From JBGTCY01 sp041748615 (GTDB lineage Bacteria > Bacteroidota > Bacteroidia > Chitinophagales > CAIOSU01), in NCBI GenBank assembly GCA_041748615.1, contig JBGTCY010000077.1, positions 1-8,079 on the forward strand: a DNA stretch of 8,079 nucleotides, given 5' to 3'. Both the position numbers and the translations under genes were made by a program. Position 1 is the stretch's first letter, and each line of letters opens with the position of its first letter. Positions 1-6,523 of the stretch are shown here, piece by piece. The notes beneath the pieces were generated by a model. The model worked only from the letters and a program-made list of their open reading frames with translations, was not told the DNA's origin and did no database searches.

Positions 1-84
1 ATGGTTATCGTGTATTATGTTAAGTAAGCGTAGGTTTTCTTAAAGGAATACTTTATTTTCAATACGTTATATTTCTTAACCTGC

Positions 85-202
85 TCAATGATGGGAATCT
101 CCGGCTTTTACAGCCTCTGGGAATGAATTTTCGGCAAGCGCGTGAGCCTGCTTGAAAAGCTGTGCTTCTAAGAATTCTAATGAAGCTCTGCCAACGCAGG
201 AA
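85..202 (-). other. possible C-terminal remnant of a minus-strand gene
   Basis: On the minus strand the last roughly 38 codons before a TGA stop (complement of 85-87) read like a natural protein end: an amphipathic helical stretch containing SLEFLEAQLFKQAHALAEN, followed by FPEAVKAGDSHH. Upstream, the same frame runs straight into the 87-base repeat array, where every frame gives low-complexity translation, and there is no believable start. One reading is a gene truncated by, or fused to, the repeat array. The other is a chance open frame. I do not recognise the family, and the repeat-encoded part should not be treated as protein. Confidence 0.2.
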
Positions 203-539
203 GATAGAATCTTGCAAAAAAGAAAAGGCACAAGAAGGCAAGCGCAAAAGGCTGGTGCGTCATTCTTGCGCCAGCAGGCAGCGCAACAAGATAGAATCTT
301 GCAAAAAAGAAAAGGCACAAGAAGGCAAACGCAAAAGGCAGGCGCGTCATTCTTGCGCCAGCAGGCAGCGCAACAAGATAGAATCTTGCAAAAAAGAACA
401 GGCACAAGAAGGCAAACGCAAAAGGCTGGTGCGTCATTCTTGCGCCAGCATGGCAGCGCAACAAGATAGAATCTTGCAAAAAAGAACAGGCACAAGAAGG
501 CAAAAGCAAAAGGCAGGCGCGTCATTCTTGCGCCAGCAT
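203..539. repeat. 87-bp tandem repeat array, about 3.9 copies
   Basis: Units start at GATAGAATCTTGCAAAAAAG at 203, 290, 377 and 465. The period is 87, 87 and then 88, because an extra T was inserted near 451. The fourth copy breaks off around 539. Copies differ at only a few positions. Each unit carries two self-complementary elements: the palindrome CAAGATAGAATCTTG (287-301, 374-388, 462-476; the first copy has GAAG in place of CAAG), and a hairpin whose right arm is GCGCCAG and left arm is CTGGTGC or CAGGCGC, around a nine-base loop (first copy 252-258 with 268-274). Several frames on both strands stay open through the array because the period is a multiple of three and the unit is poor in stop codons. 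The one-base insertion and the lysine/arginine-rich or cysteine/phenylalanine-rich translations argue against coding. There are no unique spacers, so it is not a CRISPR array. It is most likely an intergenic minisatellite that could be transcribed as a structured RNA. Confidence 0.9.
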
Positions 540-581
540 CGGGGCCGGTTTAATTGGTTATTTAGGTGACTATCCGATAAC

Positions 582-604
582 AAAAAAACCCTCACTTTCG
601 GGTT
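582..604 (-). terminator. weak intrinsic terminator candidate, minus strand
   Basis: Read on the minus strand, AACCC, an eight-base GAAAGTGA loop and GGGTT form a five-pair stem that runs directly into a stretch of seven T. That is the shape of a Rho-independent terminator. On the plus strand no T-tract follows, so it would act leftward only. The stem is short, and no minus-strand gene lies immediately to its right, so what it terminates is unclear. Confidence 0.35.
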
Positions 605-646
605 AAGGAGTAAAGAATCTTGATTGATGGCAGGGATGAACAGCAT

Positions 647-681
647 TTAACCACTTCCTTCTTCCCTTTTGTATAATTTTA
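647..681 (+). promoter_or_regulatory. candidate promoter for the AIM24-ABC operon
   Basis: A perfect TATAAT lies at 672-677, overlapping TAATTTTA (674-681), which matches the Bacteroidota -7 consensus TANNTTTG except at the last base. The possible upstream box TTAACC (647-652) is poor and separated by 19 bases, and no TTTG -33 element sits at the right distance. A second near-match, TAAAATTTG at 738-746, has one base too many between TA and TTTG. Transcription from the first site would give a leader of roughly 85-95 bases before the start at 772. The rest of 541-771 shows no gene. Confidence 0.2.
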
Positions 682-771
682 TCCGGTTTTAAACATGATC
701 GGCAATCAAGCTGCGACTGCCTCTGTTTTCTAAAGTTTAAAATTTGACACCTGAAGTCCAAAATTCCAAAT

Positions 772-1539
772 ATGGCTGACGTAATTGACTATCAGATAAT
801 AGGTGACGATTTACAAACCGTTGAAGTGGAACTTGACCCGGGTGAAGGCGTGAGGGCAGAAGTAGGAACCATGCTCTACATGGAAGACGGCATTCAAATG
901 GAAACTTCTACAGGAGGCGGTTTGCTGAAAGGCTTCAAGCGCATCATCACCGGTGATAGTTTTTTTATTTCCAATTTTCATAACATCGGCAAAGGCAAGA
1001 AGCGTGTGGCTTTCGCAGCGCCCTACCCCGGTAAAATAATTCCTGTTGATTTAAACCAGTACAACGGCACGTTCTTTTGTCAGAAAGACGGCTTCCTCTG
1101 CGCTGCAAAAGGAATCGAAATTGAAGTGGCTTTTACCAAACGGCTCAGTGCGGGTTTTTTCGGTGGTGAAGGTTTCATCCTGCAAAAACTGGAAGGTGAC
1201 GGCATAGCATTTATTCATGCAGGAGGAACCATCATCAAAAAAGAACTGATTGCCGGTGAATCACTACGAGTGGATACGGGCTGCCTTGTTGCTTTTTCAA
1301 AAGGCGTGGACTTCGACATCAAATTTATCGGAGGATTCCGTAATGCCCTTTTTGGCGGTGAAGGTGTGTTCCTGGCATATTTATCAGGACCGGGAACGGT
1401 GTTTTTGCAAAGCCTGCCCTTCTCCCGGCTTGCCGAACGCATTGTTTCGGCAACACGCGCCTTCGGTGGAAAAAACAAAGAAGAAACAAAAGGAATCGGT
1501 GGTTTGTTGGGCAATGCAATAAACGGTGACAGACACTAA
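772..1539 (+). CDS. AIM24 / TIGR00266 family protein
   Basis: The 255-residue product matches the AIM24 (DUF124, TIGR00266) family, whose members are predicted all-beta proteins with internal pseudo-symmetry. Visible hallmarks are the N-terminal segment with GTMLYMEDGIQMET (residues 32-45), GDSFFISNF (61-69), and two matching strand-loop motifs, FFGGEGF at 129-135 and LFGGEGV at 193-199, the first followed by LQKLEGDG and the second by LAYLSGPG. The protein ends in a charged then glycine-rich tail (about 231-255). There is no signal peptide or membrane segment, so it is probably cytosolic or membrane-peripheral. Its biochemical activity is not established in bacteria. The stop is only 6 bases before the ATPase start, implying co-transcription with the ABC genes. 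The start at 772 follows an AT-rich leader without a clear Shine-Dalgarno, which is normal for Bacteroidota. Family assignment is firm; a functional tie to the transporter is inferred from spacing alone. Confidence 0.9.
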   Translation: MADVIDYQIIGDDLQTVEVELDPGEGVRAEVGTMLYMEDGIQMETSTGGGLLKGFKRIITGDSFFISNFHNIGKGKKRVAFAAPYPGKIIPVDLNQYNGTFFCQKDGFLCAAKGIEIEVAFTKRLSAGFFGGEGFILQKLEGDGIAFIHAGGTIIKKELIAGESLRVDTGCLVAFSKGVDFDIKFIGGFRNALFGGEGVFLAYLSGPGTVFLQSLPFSRLAERIVSATRAFGGKNKEETKGIGGLLGNAINGDRH

Positions 1540-1545
1540 GAACAA

Positions 1546-2220
1546 ATGATCAACATTAAAAACCTACATAAATCCTATTACCTCGGCAAAAACTGCCTGC
1601 ATGTTCTGAAAGGCATTGACGTGGATATCCGGCTTGGCGAGTTTGTTTCCATCATGGGTTCTTCCGGCTCCGGAAAATCCACGCTGCTTAACATCATCGG
1701 CATATTGGATGATTATGATGAAGGTGAATATTATCTCGACAATATCCCGATTAAAAATCTTTCACAAACCAAAGCAGCACAACGCAGGAATGAAATGATA
1801 GGATTTGTTTTCCAGTCGTTCAATTTACTGAATTTCAAAACAGCGCAGGAAAACGTGGCGCTGCCGCTGTATTACAAAAACGTGAGCCGCAGCAAACGAA
1901 ACGCCATCGCCCTGGAATATCTCGAAAAAGTAGGCTTAAAGGCATGGGCGCATCACCTGCCTTCGGAACTTTCAGGAGGACAACAGCAAAGAGTTGCTAT
2001 TGCCCGCGCATTGATTTCCAACCCTAAAATAATATTAGCGGATGAACCTACAGGCGCATTAGATTCAAAAACCTCACTGGAGGTGATGAACCTGTTGCAG
2101 GAAGTTAACAAAGCGGGCATGACCGTGGTTATCGTTACCCACGAGCATGATATTTCTGAAATGACGGACAGGGTGATACGGCTGAAAGACGGGCTTATTG
2201 AAAACAATTCGCTGATTTGA
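1546..2220 (+). CDS. MacB/LolD-type ABC transporter ATP-binding protein
   Basis: This is a 224-residue stand-alone nucleotide-binding subunit. All hallmarks are present: Walker A GSSGSGKST (38-46), Q-loop glutamine 90 in FVFQSFNLL, signature LSGGQQQR (142-149), Walker B IILADE (162-167) with catalytic E167, D-loop GALD (170-173) and H-loop H199. The length and the SFNLL and ADEPTGALDS segments are typical of the MacB/LolD/FtsE group, which pairs with permeases that have large periplasmic domains and often uses ATP hydrolysis to drive periplasmic movement rather than membrane transport. It would energise the two permeases encoded downstream at the inner membrane. It follows the AIM24-family gene by 6 bases. 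A 270-base spacer with repeats separates it from the first permease. An exact substrate cannot be read from the sequence. Confidence 0.95.
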   Translation: MINIKNLHKSYYLGKNCLHVLKGIDVDIRLGEFVSIMGSSGSGKSTLLNIIGILDDYDEGEYYLDNIPIKNLSQTKAAQRRNEMIGFVFQSFNLLNFKTAQENVALPLYYKNVSRSKRNAIALEYLEKVGLKAWAHHLPSELSGGQQQRVAIARALISNPKIILADEPTGALDSKTSLEVMNLLQEVNKAGMTVVIVTHEHDISEMTDRVIRLKDGLIENNSLI

Positions 2221-2221
2221 A

Positions 2222-2248
2222 AATTTGAAAATGTGTAAATTTGAAAAT
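2222..2248. repeat. AATTTGAAAAT-type spacer repeat, copy 1
   Basis: Directly after the ATPase stop, AATTTGAAAAT is repeated twice, separated by GTGTA. The same arrangement with few differences follows the stop of the first permease (3737-3764). TAAATTTG at 2236-2243 fits the Bacteroidota -7 promoter consensus TANNTTTG. The nearest TTTG upstream (2216-2219) is 16 bases away, shorter than the usual 19-21, so promoter activity for the permease half of the operon is possible but weakly supported. Confidence 0.5.
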
Positions 2249-2269
2249 CACCCGCCTGAAAAATTTATG

Positions 2270-2481
2270 CTCACAAAAACATCTAATCAGGAACTTTTAC
2301 TCCTCATCCTTTAGAGGCTGTTTAAATTTTAGAACTTTTGAAATGTGAAAATCGAAATGGCACGCGGATGACGCTAATTAAACCGATAATACGCAGATTT
2401 TCCGGATTTTTTATGAGTGTAAATCAGCGTAATCCGTGGTCTATATTTAATTTTAAATCGCCTCTTAGAGAGGGAAAGGGT
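2270..2481. repeat. probable inserted element of nested inverted repeats
   Basis: This block contains nested imperfect inverted repeats and no gene. The outer arms are TAGAGGCTGTTTAAATTTT (2312-2330) and the complement of 2449-2467 (AAGAGGCGATTTAAAATT), sharing AGAGGC and TTTAAA. The inner arms are around 2361-2380 (CACGCGGATGACGCTAATT) and 2421-2438 (complement AC-GGATTACGCTGATT). An alternative inner pairing is CGCAGATTT (2392-2400) with AAATCAGCG (2421-2429). Comparison with the spacer before the second permease, where the sequences matching 2256-2269 and 2482-2493 are directly adjoining, suggests that this stretch is an insertion. CGCGGATGACGC / AATCCGTG-type palindromes are, as I recall, widespread between bacterial genes. 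With no transposase it would be a non-autonomous, REP- or MITE-like element. Confidence 0.5.
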
Positions 2482-2490
2482 TGATGCTCT

Positions 2491-3735
2491 ATGTTCAATT
2501 TCGACAACTGGCAGGAAATTTTTGAAACCATCGGCAAAAACAAGCTGAGGACGTTTCTCACTGCGTTCAGCGTGTCGTGGGGCATTTTCATGCTGGTGAT
2601 GCTGTTGGGATTTGGCAAAGGATTGCAACAGGGTGTGGAACATACGTTTTCCGATGATGCGGTGAACAGCCTGTGGGTATTCAGTGGAAAAACCTCCATT
2701 CCACATAAAGGCATGACGCACGGCAGAGCCATTCAGTTCAGAAATTCGGACTACGAAATGCTGAAGGAACAACCCGATGTGGAACTCATAGCGGCACGGT
2801 TCAGAAACTGGAACACCTCCATCGTGAGTTACAAAAACGAATCCAATTCGTTCGACATCAGGTCCACCCATCCTGACCATCTGCACATCGAAATGTCGGA
2901 AATTGTGAAGGGGCGTTTTTTGAATGATGCCGACCTGAAAGAGTTTCGGAAAGTGGCAGTCATCGGAACGCTGGTGGCTGATTTTCTTTTTAAAGATGAA
3001 GACCCCATTGGTAAGCACATCACCATCAGCGGCATCAGTTTCCGAGTGATTGGTGTGTTTGAAGACCAGGGTGGGGAAAACGAGTTGCGCAAAATTTACA
3101 TCCCCATCAGCACCGCGCAACGAGCCTTCAACGGCAATGACAAAATTGACATGGTGATGTTCACGATTAACCCGGATGCTACCGTGGAACAATCCAAGGA
3201 AATGGAGCGCGCTGTAATTGCCATGTTTGCCGAAAAACACGGCTTCTCTCCTGACGACCCGCGCGCTGTGCGCATTCGCAATAACCTGGAAAATTTCATG
3301 CAGTTCAGGAACCTGTTCCGTTACATCGAAATTTTCGTTTGGTTTGTCGGAATCCTTACGGTGGTGGCAGGAGTAGTTGGCGTAGGGAATATCATGATGA
3401 TTACAGTGAAGGAGCGCACCAAGGAAATCGGAATCCGGAAAGCATTGGGAGCAACGCCATTTTCCATCGTCAGCCTTATCATGCAGGAAGCGGTTTTGAT
3501 TACGGTTTTCTCCGGCTACTTCGGATTGATGCTTGGCGTGGGATTGCTGGAATTAGTGAATTATGGCGTTGCCCGGGCTGGCGGGGAAATGGGATTTTTC
3601 CGCAATCCCTCCGTTGATTTCCATGTCGCCATGATAGCTACTTTGTTCTTAGTGGTTGCGGGCAGTGTGGCAGGGCTTATACCTGCGATGAAAGCGGCAA
3701 GTATCAACCCAATAGTGGCGATAAGGGAGGAGTAG
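2491..3735 (+). CDS. MacB/FtsX-family ABC permease, first paralogue
   Basis: The 414-residue product has the MacB architecture without the ATPase domain: a short cytoplasmic start (NKLRTFLTAF, 17-26), TM1 at about 21-42, a periplasmic MacB_PCD region at about 45-275, and a C-terminal FtsX domain with TM2 (281-304), the cytoplasmic coupling segment KERTKEIGIRKALGATP (307-323), TM3 (about 328-352) and TM4 (379-398), ending GLIPAMKAASINPIVAIREE. It should sit in the inner membrane and use the upstream ATPase. It is clearly paralogous to the next gene along its full length, so the two probably form a heterodimer. The start is supported by alignment with that paralogue (both begin MF followed by WQEI). 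An ATG at 2483 is out of frame. Substrate could be a lipid, lipoprotein, peptide or drug, or it could transmit force to a cell-wall enzyme; sequence alone does not decide. Confidence 0.92.
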   Translation: MFNFDNWQEIFETIGKNKLRTFLTAFSVSWGIFMLVMLLGFGKGLQQGVEHTFSDDAVNSLWVFSGKTSIPHKGMTHGRAIQFRNSDYEMLKEQPDVELIAARFRNWNTSIVSYKNESNSFDIRSTHPDHLHIEMSEIVKGRFLNDADLKEFRKVAVIGTLVADFLFKDEDPIGKHITISGISFRVIGVFEDQGGENELRKIYIPISTAQRAFNGNDKIDMVMFTINPDATVEQSKEMERAVIAMFAEKHGFSPDDPRAVRIRNNLENFMQFRNLFRYIEIFVWFVGILTVVAGVVGVGNIMMITVKERTKEIGIRKALGATPFSIVSLIMQEAVLITVFSGYFGLMLGVGLLELVNYGVARAGGEMGFFRNPSVDFHVAMIATLFLVVAGSVAGLIPAMKAASINPIVAIREE

Positions 3736-3736
3736 G

Positions 3737-3811
3737 AATTTGAGAATTGGTTAATTTGAAAATTATGCGATTACCGAGTTGTTAAAAATGAAGGTGCTGA
3801 AAAAATTTATG
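3737..3811. repeat. AATTTGAAAAT-type spacer repeat, copy 2
   Basis: Right after the first permease stop comes AATTTGAGAAT, then GGTT, then AATTTGAAAAT (3737-3764), matching the element after the ATPase stop. Further on, CTGAAAAAATTTATG (3797-3811) matches CTGAAAAATTTATG (2256-2269), with one more A. About 30 unmatched bases lie between the two blocks here. The next bases, TGAGGCTTTATG (3810-3821), match TGATGCTCTATG (2482-2493) before the first permease. The spacer therefore looks like a paralogous, uninterrupted version of the earlier one. The AT-rich composition means chance similarity contributes. Confidence 0.45.
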
Positions 3812-3818
3812 AGGCTTT

Positions 3819-5084
3819 ATGTTTGATTTGGATAAATGGCAGGAAATCCTGGACACTGTTGCCCGCAACAAGCTGAGAACCTTTCTCACAGCCCTCGGTG
3901 TGTTCTGGGGAATCATGATGCTGGTGCTGCTGCTGGGTTCGGGCAAGGGTTTGCAAAATGGTGTGATTTACAACTTCTCGGGATTCGCGGTCAACAGTAT
4001 TTACGTGTGGCCCCAGAAAACCACGCTGCCCTACAAAGGTTTGAGACCGGGACGGAATTATTGGTTTGATAATGCTGATATTGATGCCGTCAGAAATAAT
4101 GTCCCTGAAGTAGATGCGCTTGCACCGAGGATTCAGTTAGGCGGATGGCGGGATGGCAACAACATTACCCGAAAAAACAAATCCGGCAATTTCCAGGTGC
4201 TGGGCGATTACCCTGATTTCATTAAAATACAGCCGATGAAAATCGTGGCGGGCAGATATCTGAATGACCTCGATTTGAAAGAAAAACGCAAAGTATGCGT
4301 GATTGGTGACCAGGTGCGTAAGGAATTGTTCGAGGAAGGCGAAGAGGTAATCGGAGCATACATCAAAGTGCAGGGTGTGTATTTCAAGGTCATCGGGTTG
4401 TTTAACACCATGAAAAACAGGGGGCAGGATGCCGACCGCGATTTAAGATCCATCTACATCCCTTTCACCACCTTTCAATACGCGTTCAATTACATCAACC
4501 GCATGGGGTGGTTCTCCATGACTGCCAAACCCGGTGTTCCGGCACCGGAAGTGGAGGAAAAAGTGCGAAACATTCTAATGGCGCGACATGATATTTTCCC
4601 GGACGACAAGCAGGCAATTGGTTCGTTCAACGCGGAGAAAGAAGCCAAAAAATACATGGGGTTGTTTTACGGCATCAGTGCATTCATCTGGATAGTGGGG
4701 TTGGGTACTTTGTTAGCGGGAGTTATCGGTATCAGCAACATCATGCTGATTGTTGTGAAAGACCGCACCAAGGAAATCGGCATCAGAAAAGCGCTGGGGG
4801 CTTCGCCAGCATCTATAATTGCCATGGTGATACAAGAGTCGGTTTTTCTCACCACTTTTGCGGGTTATTCCGGCTTGGTGGTGGGCGTAGGTGTATTGGA
4901 AGGAATCAATTACATGATGCAAAAAACGGGAACGCCAACCGGCTTCTTTAAAAATCCTGAAATTGATTTCGGTACGGCATTGCTGGCAACCGGGTTACTT
5001 GTTGTAGCAGGCGCGCTGGCAGGATTGATGCCCGCCATTAAAGCAGTGAGAATTAATCCGATAACAGCATTACGGTCAGAATAA
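3819..5084 (+). CDS. MacB/FtsX-family ABC permease, second paralogue
   Basis: The 421-residue product has the same layout as the preceding permease: NKLRTFLTAL (17-26), TM1 at about 21-42, a periplasmic domain at about 45-280, TM2 at about 284-310, coupling segment KDRTKEIGIRKALGASP (314-330), TM3 at about 335-360, TM4 at about 386-404, and the ending GLMPAIKAVRINPITALRSE. The first 50 residues and the FtsX region align closely with the first paralogue, while the periplasmic domain has diverged more; for example RPGRNYWFDNADIDAV here corresponds to THGRAIQFRNSDYEML there. This suggests specialised halves of a heterodimer. An ATG at 3809 is out of frame. The adaptor gene follows after 16 bases, so translation is probably linked within one transcript. 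Confidence 0.92.
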   Translation: MFDLDKWQEILDTVARNKLRTFLTALGVFWGIMMLVLLLGSGKGLQNGVIYNFSGFAVNSIYVWPQKTTLPYKGLRPGRNYWFDNADIDAVRNNVPEVDALAPRIQLGGWRDGNNITRKNKSGNFQVLGDYPDFIKIQPMKIVAGRYLNDLDLKEKRKVCVIGDQVRKELFEEGEEVIGAYIKVQGVYFKVIGLFNTMKNRGQDADRDLRSIYIPFTTFQYAFNYINRMGWFSMTAKPGVPAPEVEEKVRNILMARHDIFPDDKQAIGSFNAEKEAKKYMGLFYGISAFIWIVGLGTLLAGVIGISNIMLIVVKDRTKEIGIRKALGASPASIIAMVIQESVFLTTFAGYSGLVVGVGVLEGINYMMQKTGTPTGFFKNPEIDFGTALLATGLLVVAGALAGLMPAIKAVRINPITALRSE

Positions 5085-5100
5085 TTAAATTCAACAAATA

Positions 5101-6522
5101 ATGAAAAAATATTTCGCAGGATTTTTGGGAGTAGCCATTTTAGCCCTGTTCATTTATGTGGGTTATTTTCTTTACAGGAAAAATCAGGCAGACCCCGTGG
5201 TCTATTCCACGGTTCAGCCGTTTTATGCGGACATCGCGCGGAAAACCGTGGCGAACGGTTCCCTCAAACCAAGAAAGGAGATAAAGTTGAAACCGCAAAT
5301 CTCCGGCATCATTGATGAGATATTCATCGAAGCCGGCAACCTGGTGGAAAAAGGGCAGACCATCGCCCGCATCAAAGTGATTCCCGATGACCTCAACCTG
5401 AGCAATGCGGAAAGCAATTTGAAAAAAGCCAGAATAGCGCACGATGAAGCCGGAAGAGAAAAAAACAGGCGTGAGGAATTGTTCAAAGCCGGGGTGATTT
5501 CCGAAGTAGAATTCAACCAATATCTTTTTGAATTTGAAAGAAGGGAAGAAGATCTCAATGCTGCTCAAACCATGCTGCAGTTAATCAAAGATGGGGTGGC
5601 GAAAGGACAGAAGCAAACCACCACGCTGGTGAAAGCGACCATTGCCGGCACGGTGCTGGATGTTCCGGTGAAGGAGGGCGAGCAGGTGATTCAGTCCAAC
5701 AACTTCAATGACGGAACCACCATCGCGCTGGTGGCGGATATGACCGACCTCATCTTTGAAGGTTTGGTGGATGAATCGGAAGTGGGAAAAATAAAAACGG
5801 GCATGGAACTGAAAATCACCATTGGAGCCATTGAGGGAAAATTCTTTAGCGCTTTGCTGGAATATATTTCACCCAAGGGCATTGAAGACCAGGGAACCGT
5901 GCAGTTTCAAATAAGGGCTGCCGTTACGGAAACTAATGACGCTATTATTCGCGCGGGTTACAGCGCCAATGCAGACATCATTCTCGAAAGCAAAACCAAT
6001 GTTTTGGCGATTAACGAACGGGAACTCCTTTTTGATAACGGAAAGTCTTTTGTTGAAATAGAAACCAGTGACCAGCAATTTGAAAGGCGGGAAGTGAAAA
6101 CCGGAATATCCGATGGCATCAACGTGGAAATATTGGAAGGATTATCGGAAAATGAAAGAGTTAAATTTTTGGGAACCGAAGCGGAAAAACCCGTAAAGGG
6201 AGATAAGGGGGGAACTGTTGCTACAGTTGCATCCGGAGAGAGGTTGAAGAAAAGTGAAGTTGCAGACGGCATGGATACAATTGTTGGTCAAAATGAATCA
6301 CCCGAAAAGGTATTCTCTGAAAGTAAAATTGAGCAGGCAGACACCCGCGAGCGGGCTGCCATTGATGAGAAACAACCAATTATTCATCAGGTGAAAAACG
6401 ATGAAACCCTGTATAGAATCGCCATGCAGTACCGTGTTGCGGTGGAGAATATTAAGAAGTGGAACAATTTAGAAAACAACCAAATTATTCCCGGCAGCGA
6501 GTTAATCGTGGGATTTGAATGA
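5101..6522 (+). CDS. MacA/HlyD-type periplasmic adaptor with C-terminal LysM domain
   Basis: The 473-residue adaptor is anchored by an N-terminal membrane segment (about 5-25; no lipobox cysteine). It then shows the usual membrane-fusion-protein order: first lipoyl half around 64-92 (LKPQISGIIDEIFIEAGN), a coiled-coil hairpin at about 98-170 with LFKAGVISEVEFNQ at its turn, second lipoyl half at about 175-200 (KATIAGTVLDVPVKEGEQV), a beta-barrel at about 215-295 and a membrane-proximal domain at about 297-358. Unusually, a charged linker (about 361-426) leads to a LysM-like module at 427-472: IIHQVKNDETLYRIAMQYRV, then VENIKKWNNL and IIPGSELIV. LysM modules bind N-acetylglucosamine-containing polymers, so the adaptor may dock on peptidoglycan. 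Typical MacA-like adaptors end with the membrane-proximal domain at around 370-400 residues, so this one has an added tail. It probably assembles on the periplasmic faces of the two upstream permeases. No TolC-type partner is encoded here. Confidence 0.9.
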   Translation: MKKYFAGFLGVAILALFIYVGYFLYRKNQADPVVYSTVQPFYADIARKTVANGSLKPRKEIKLKPQISGIIDEIFIEAGNLVEKGQTIARIKVIPDDLNLSNAESNLKKARIAHDEAGREKNRREELFKAGVISEVEFNQYLFEFERREEDLNAAQTMLQLIKDGVAKGQKQTTTLVKATIAGTVLDVPVKEGEQVIQSNNFNDGTTIALVADMTDLIFEGLVDESEVGKIKTGMELKITIGAIEGKFFSALLEYISPKGIEDQGTVQFQIRAAVTETNDAIIRAGYSANADIILESKTNVLAINERELLFDNGKSFVEIETSDQQFERREVKTGISDGINVEILEGLSENERVKFLGTEAEKPVKGDKGGTVATVASGERLKKSEVADGMDTIVGQNESPEKVFSESKIEQADTRERAAIDEKQPIIHQVKNDETLYRIAMQYRVAVENIKKWNNLENNQIIPGSELIVGFE

Positions 6523-6523
6523 A

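Noticed and set aside
203..539. CRISPR array
   Set aside because: The whole 87-base unit is conserved; there is no alternation of short repeats with unique spacers and no cas gene nearby.
85..569. Several overlapping open frames through the repeat array that could look like a repetitive membrane or basic protein
   Set aside because: Open frames occur on both strands because the 87-base unit is a multiple of three and poor in stops. The translations are low-complexity, mutually exclusive, and disrupted by the one-base insertion between copies 3 and 4.
556..580. TTTAGGTGACTAT, similar to the beginning of some Bacteroidota 5S rRNA genes as I remember them
   Set aside because: The match is only about a dozen bases and none of the conserved 5S interior follows, so chance is sufficient.
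2374..3240. 288-codon open frame antisense to the first permease
   Set aside because: It lies opposite a clearly conserved permease gene, its translation has no recognisable domain, and its end falls in the spacer repeat region. It is a shadow frame.
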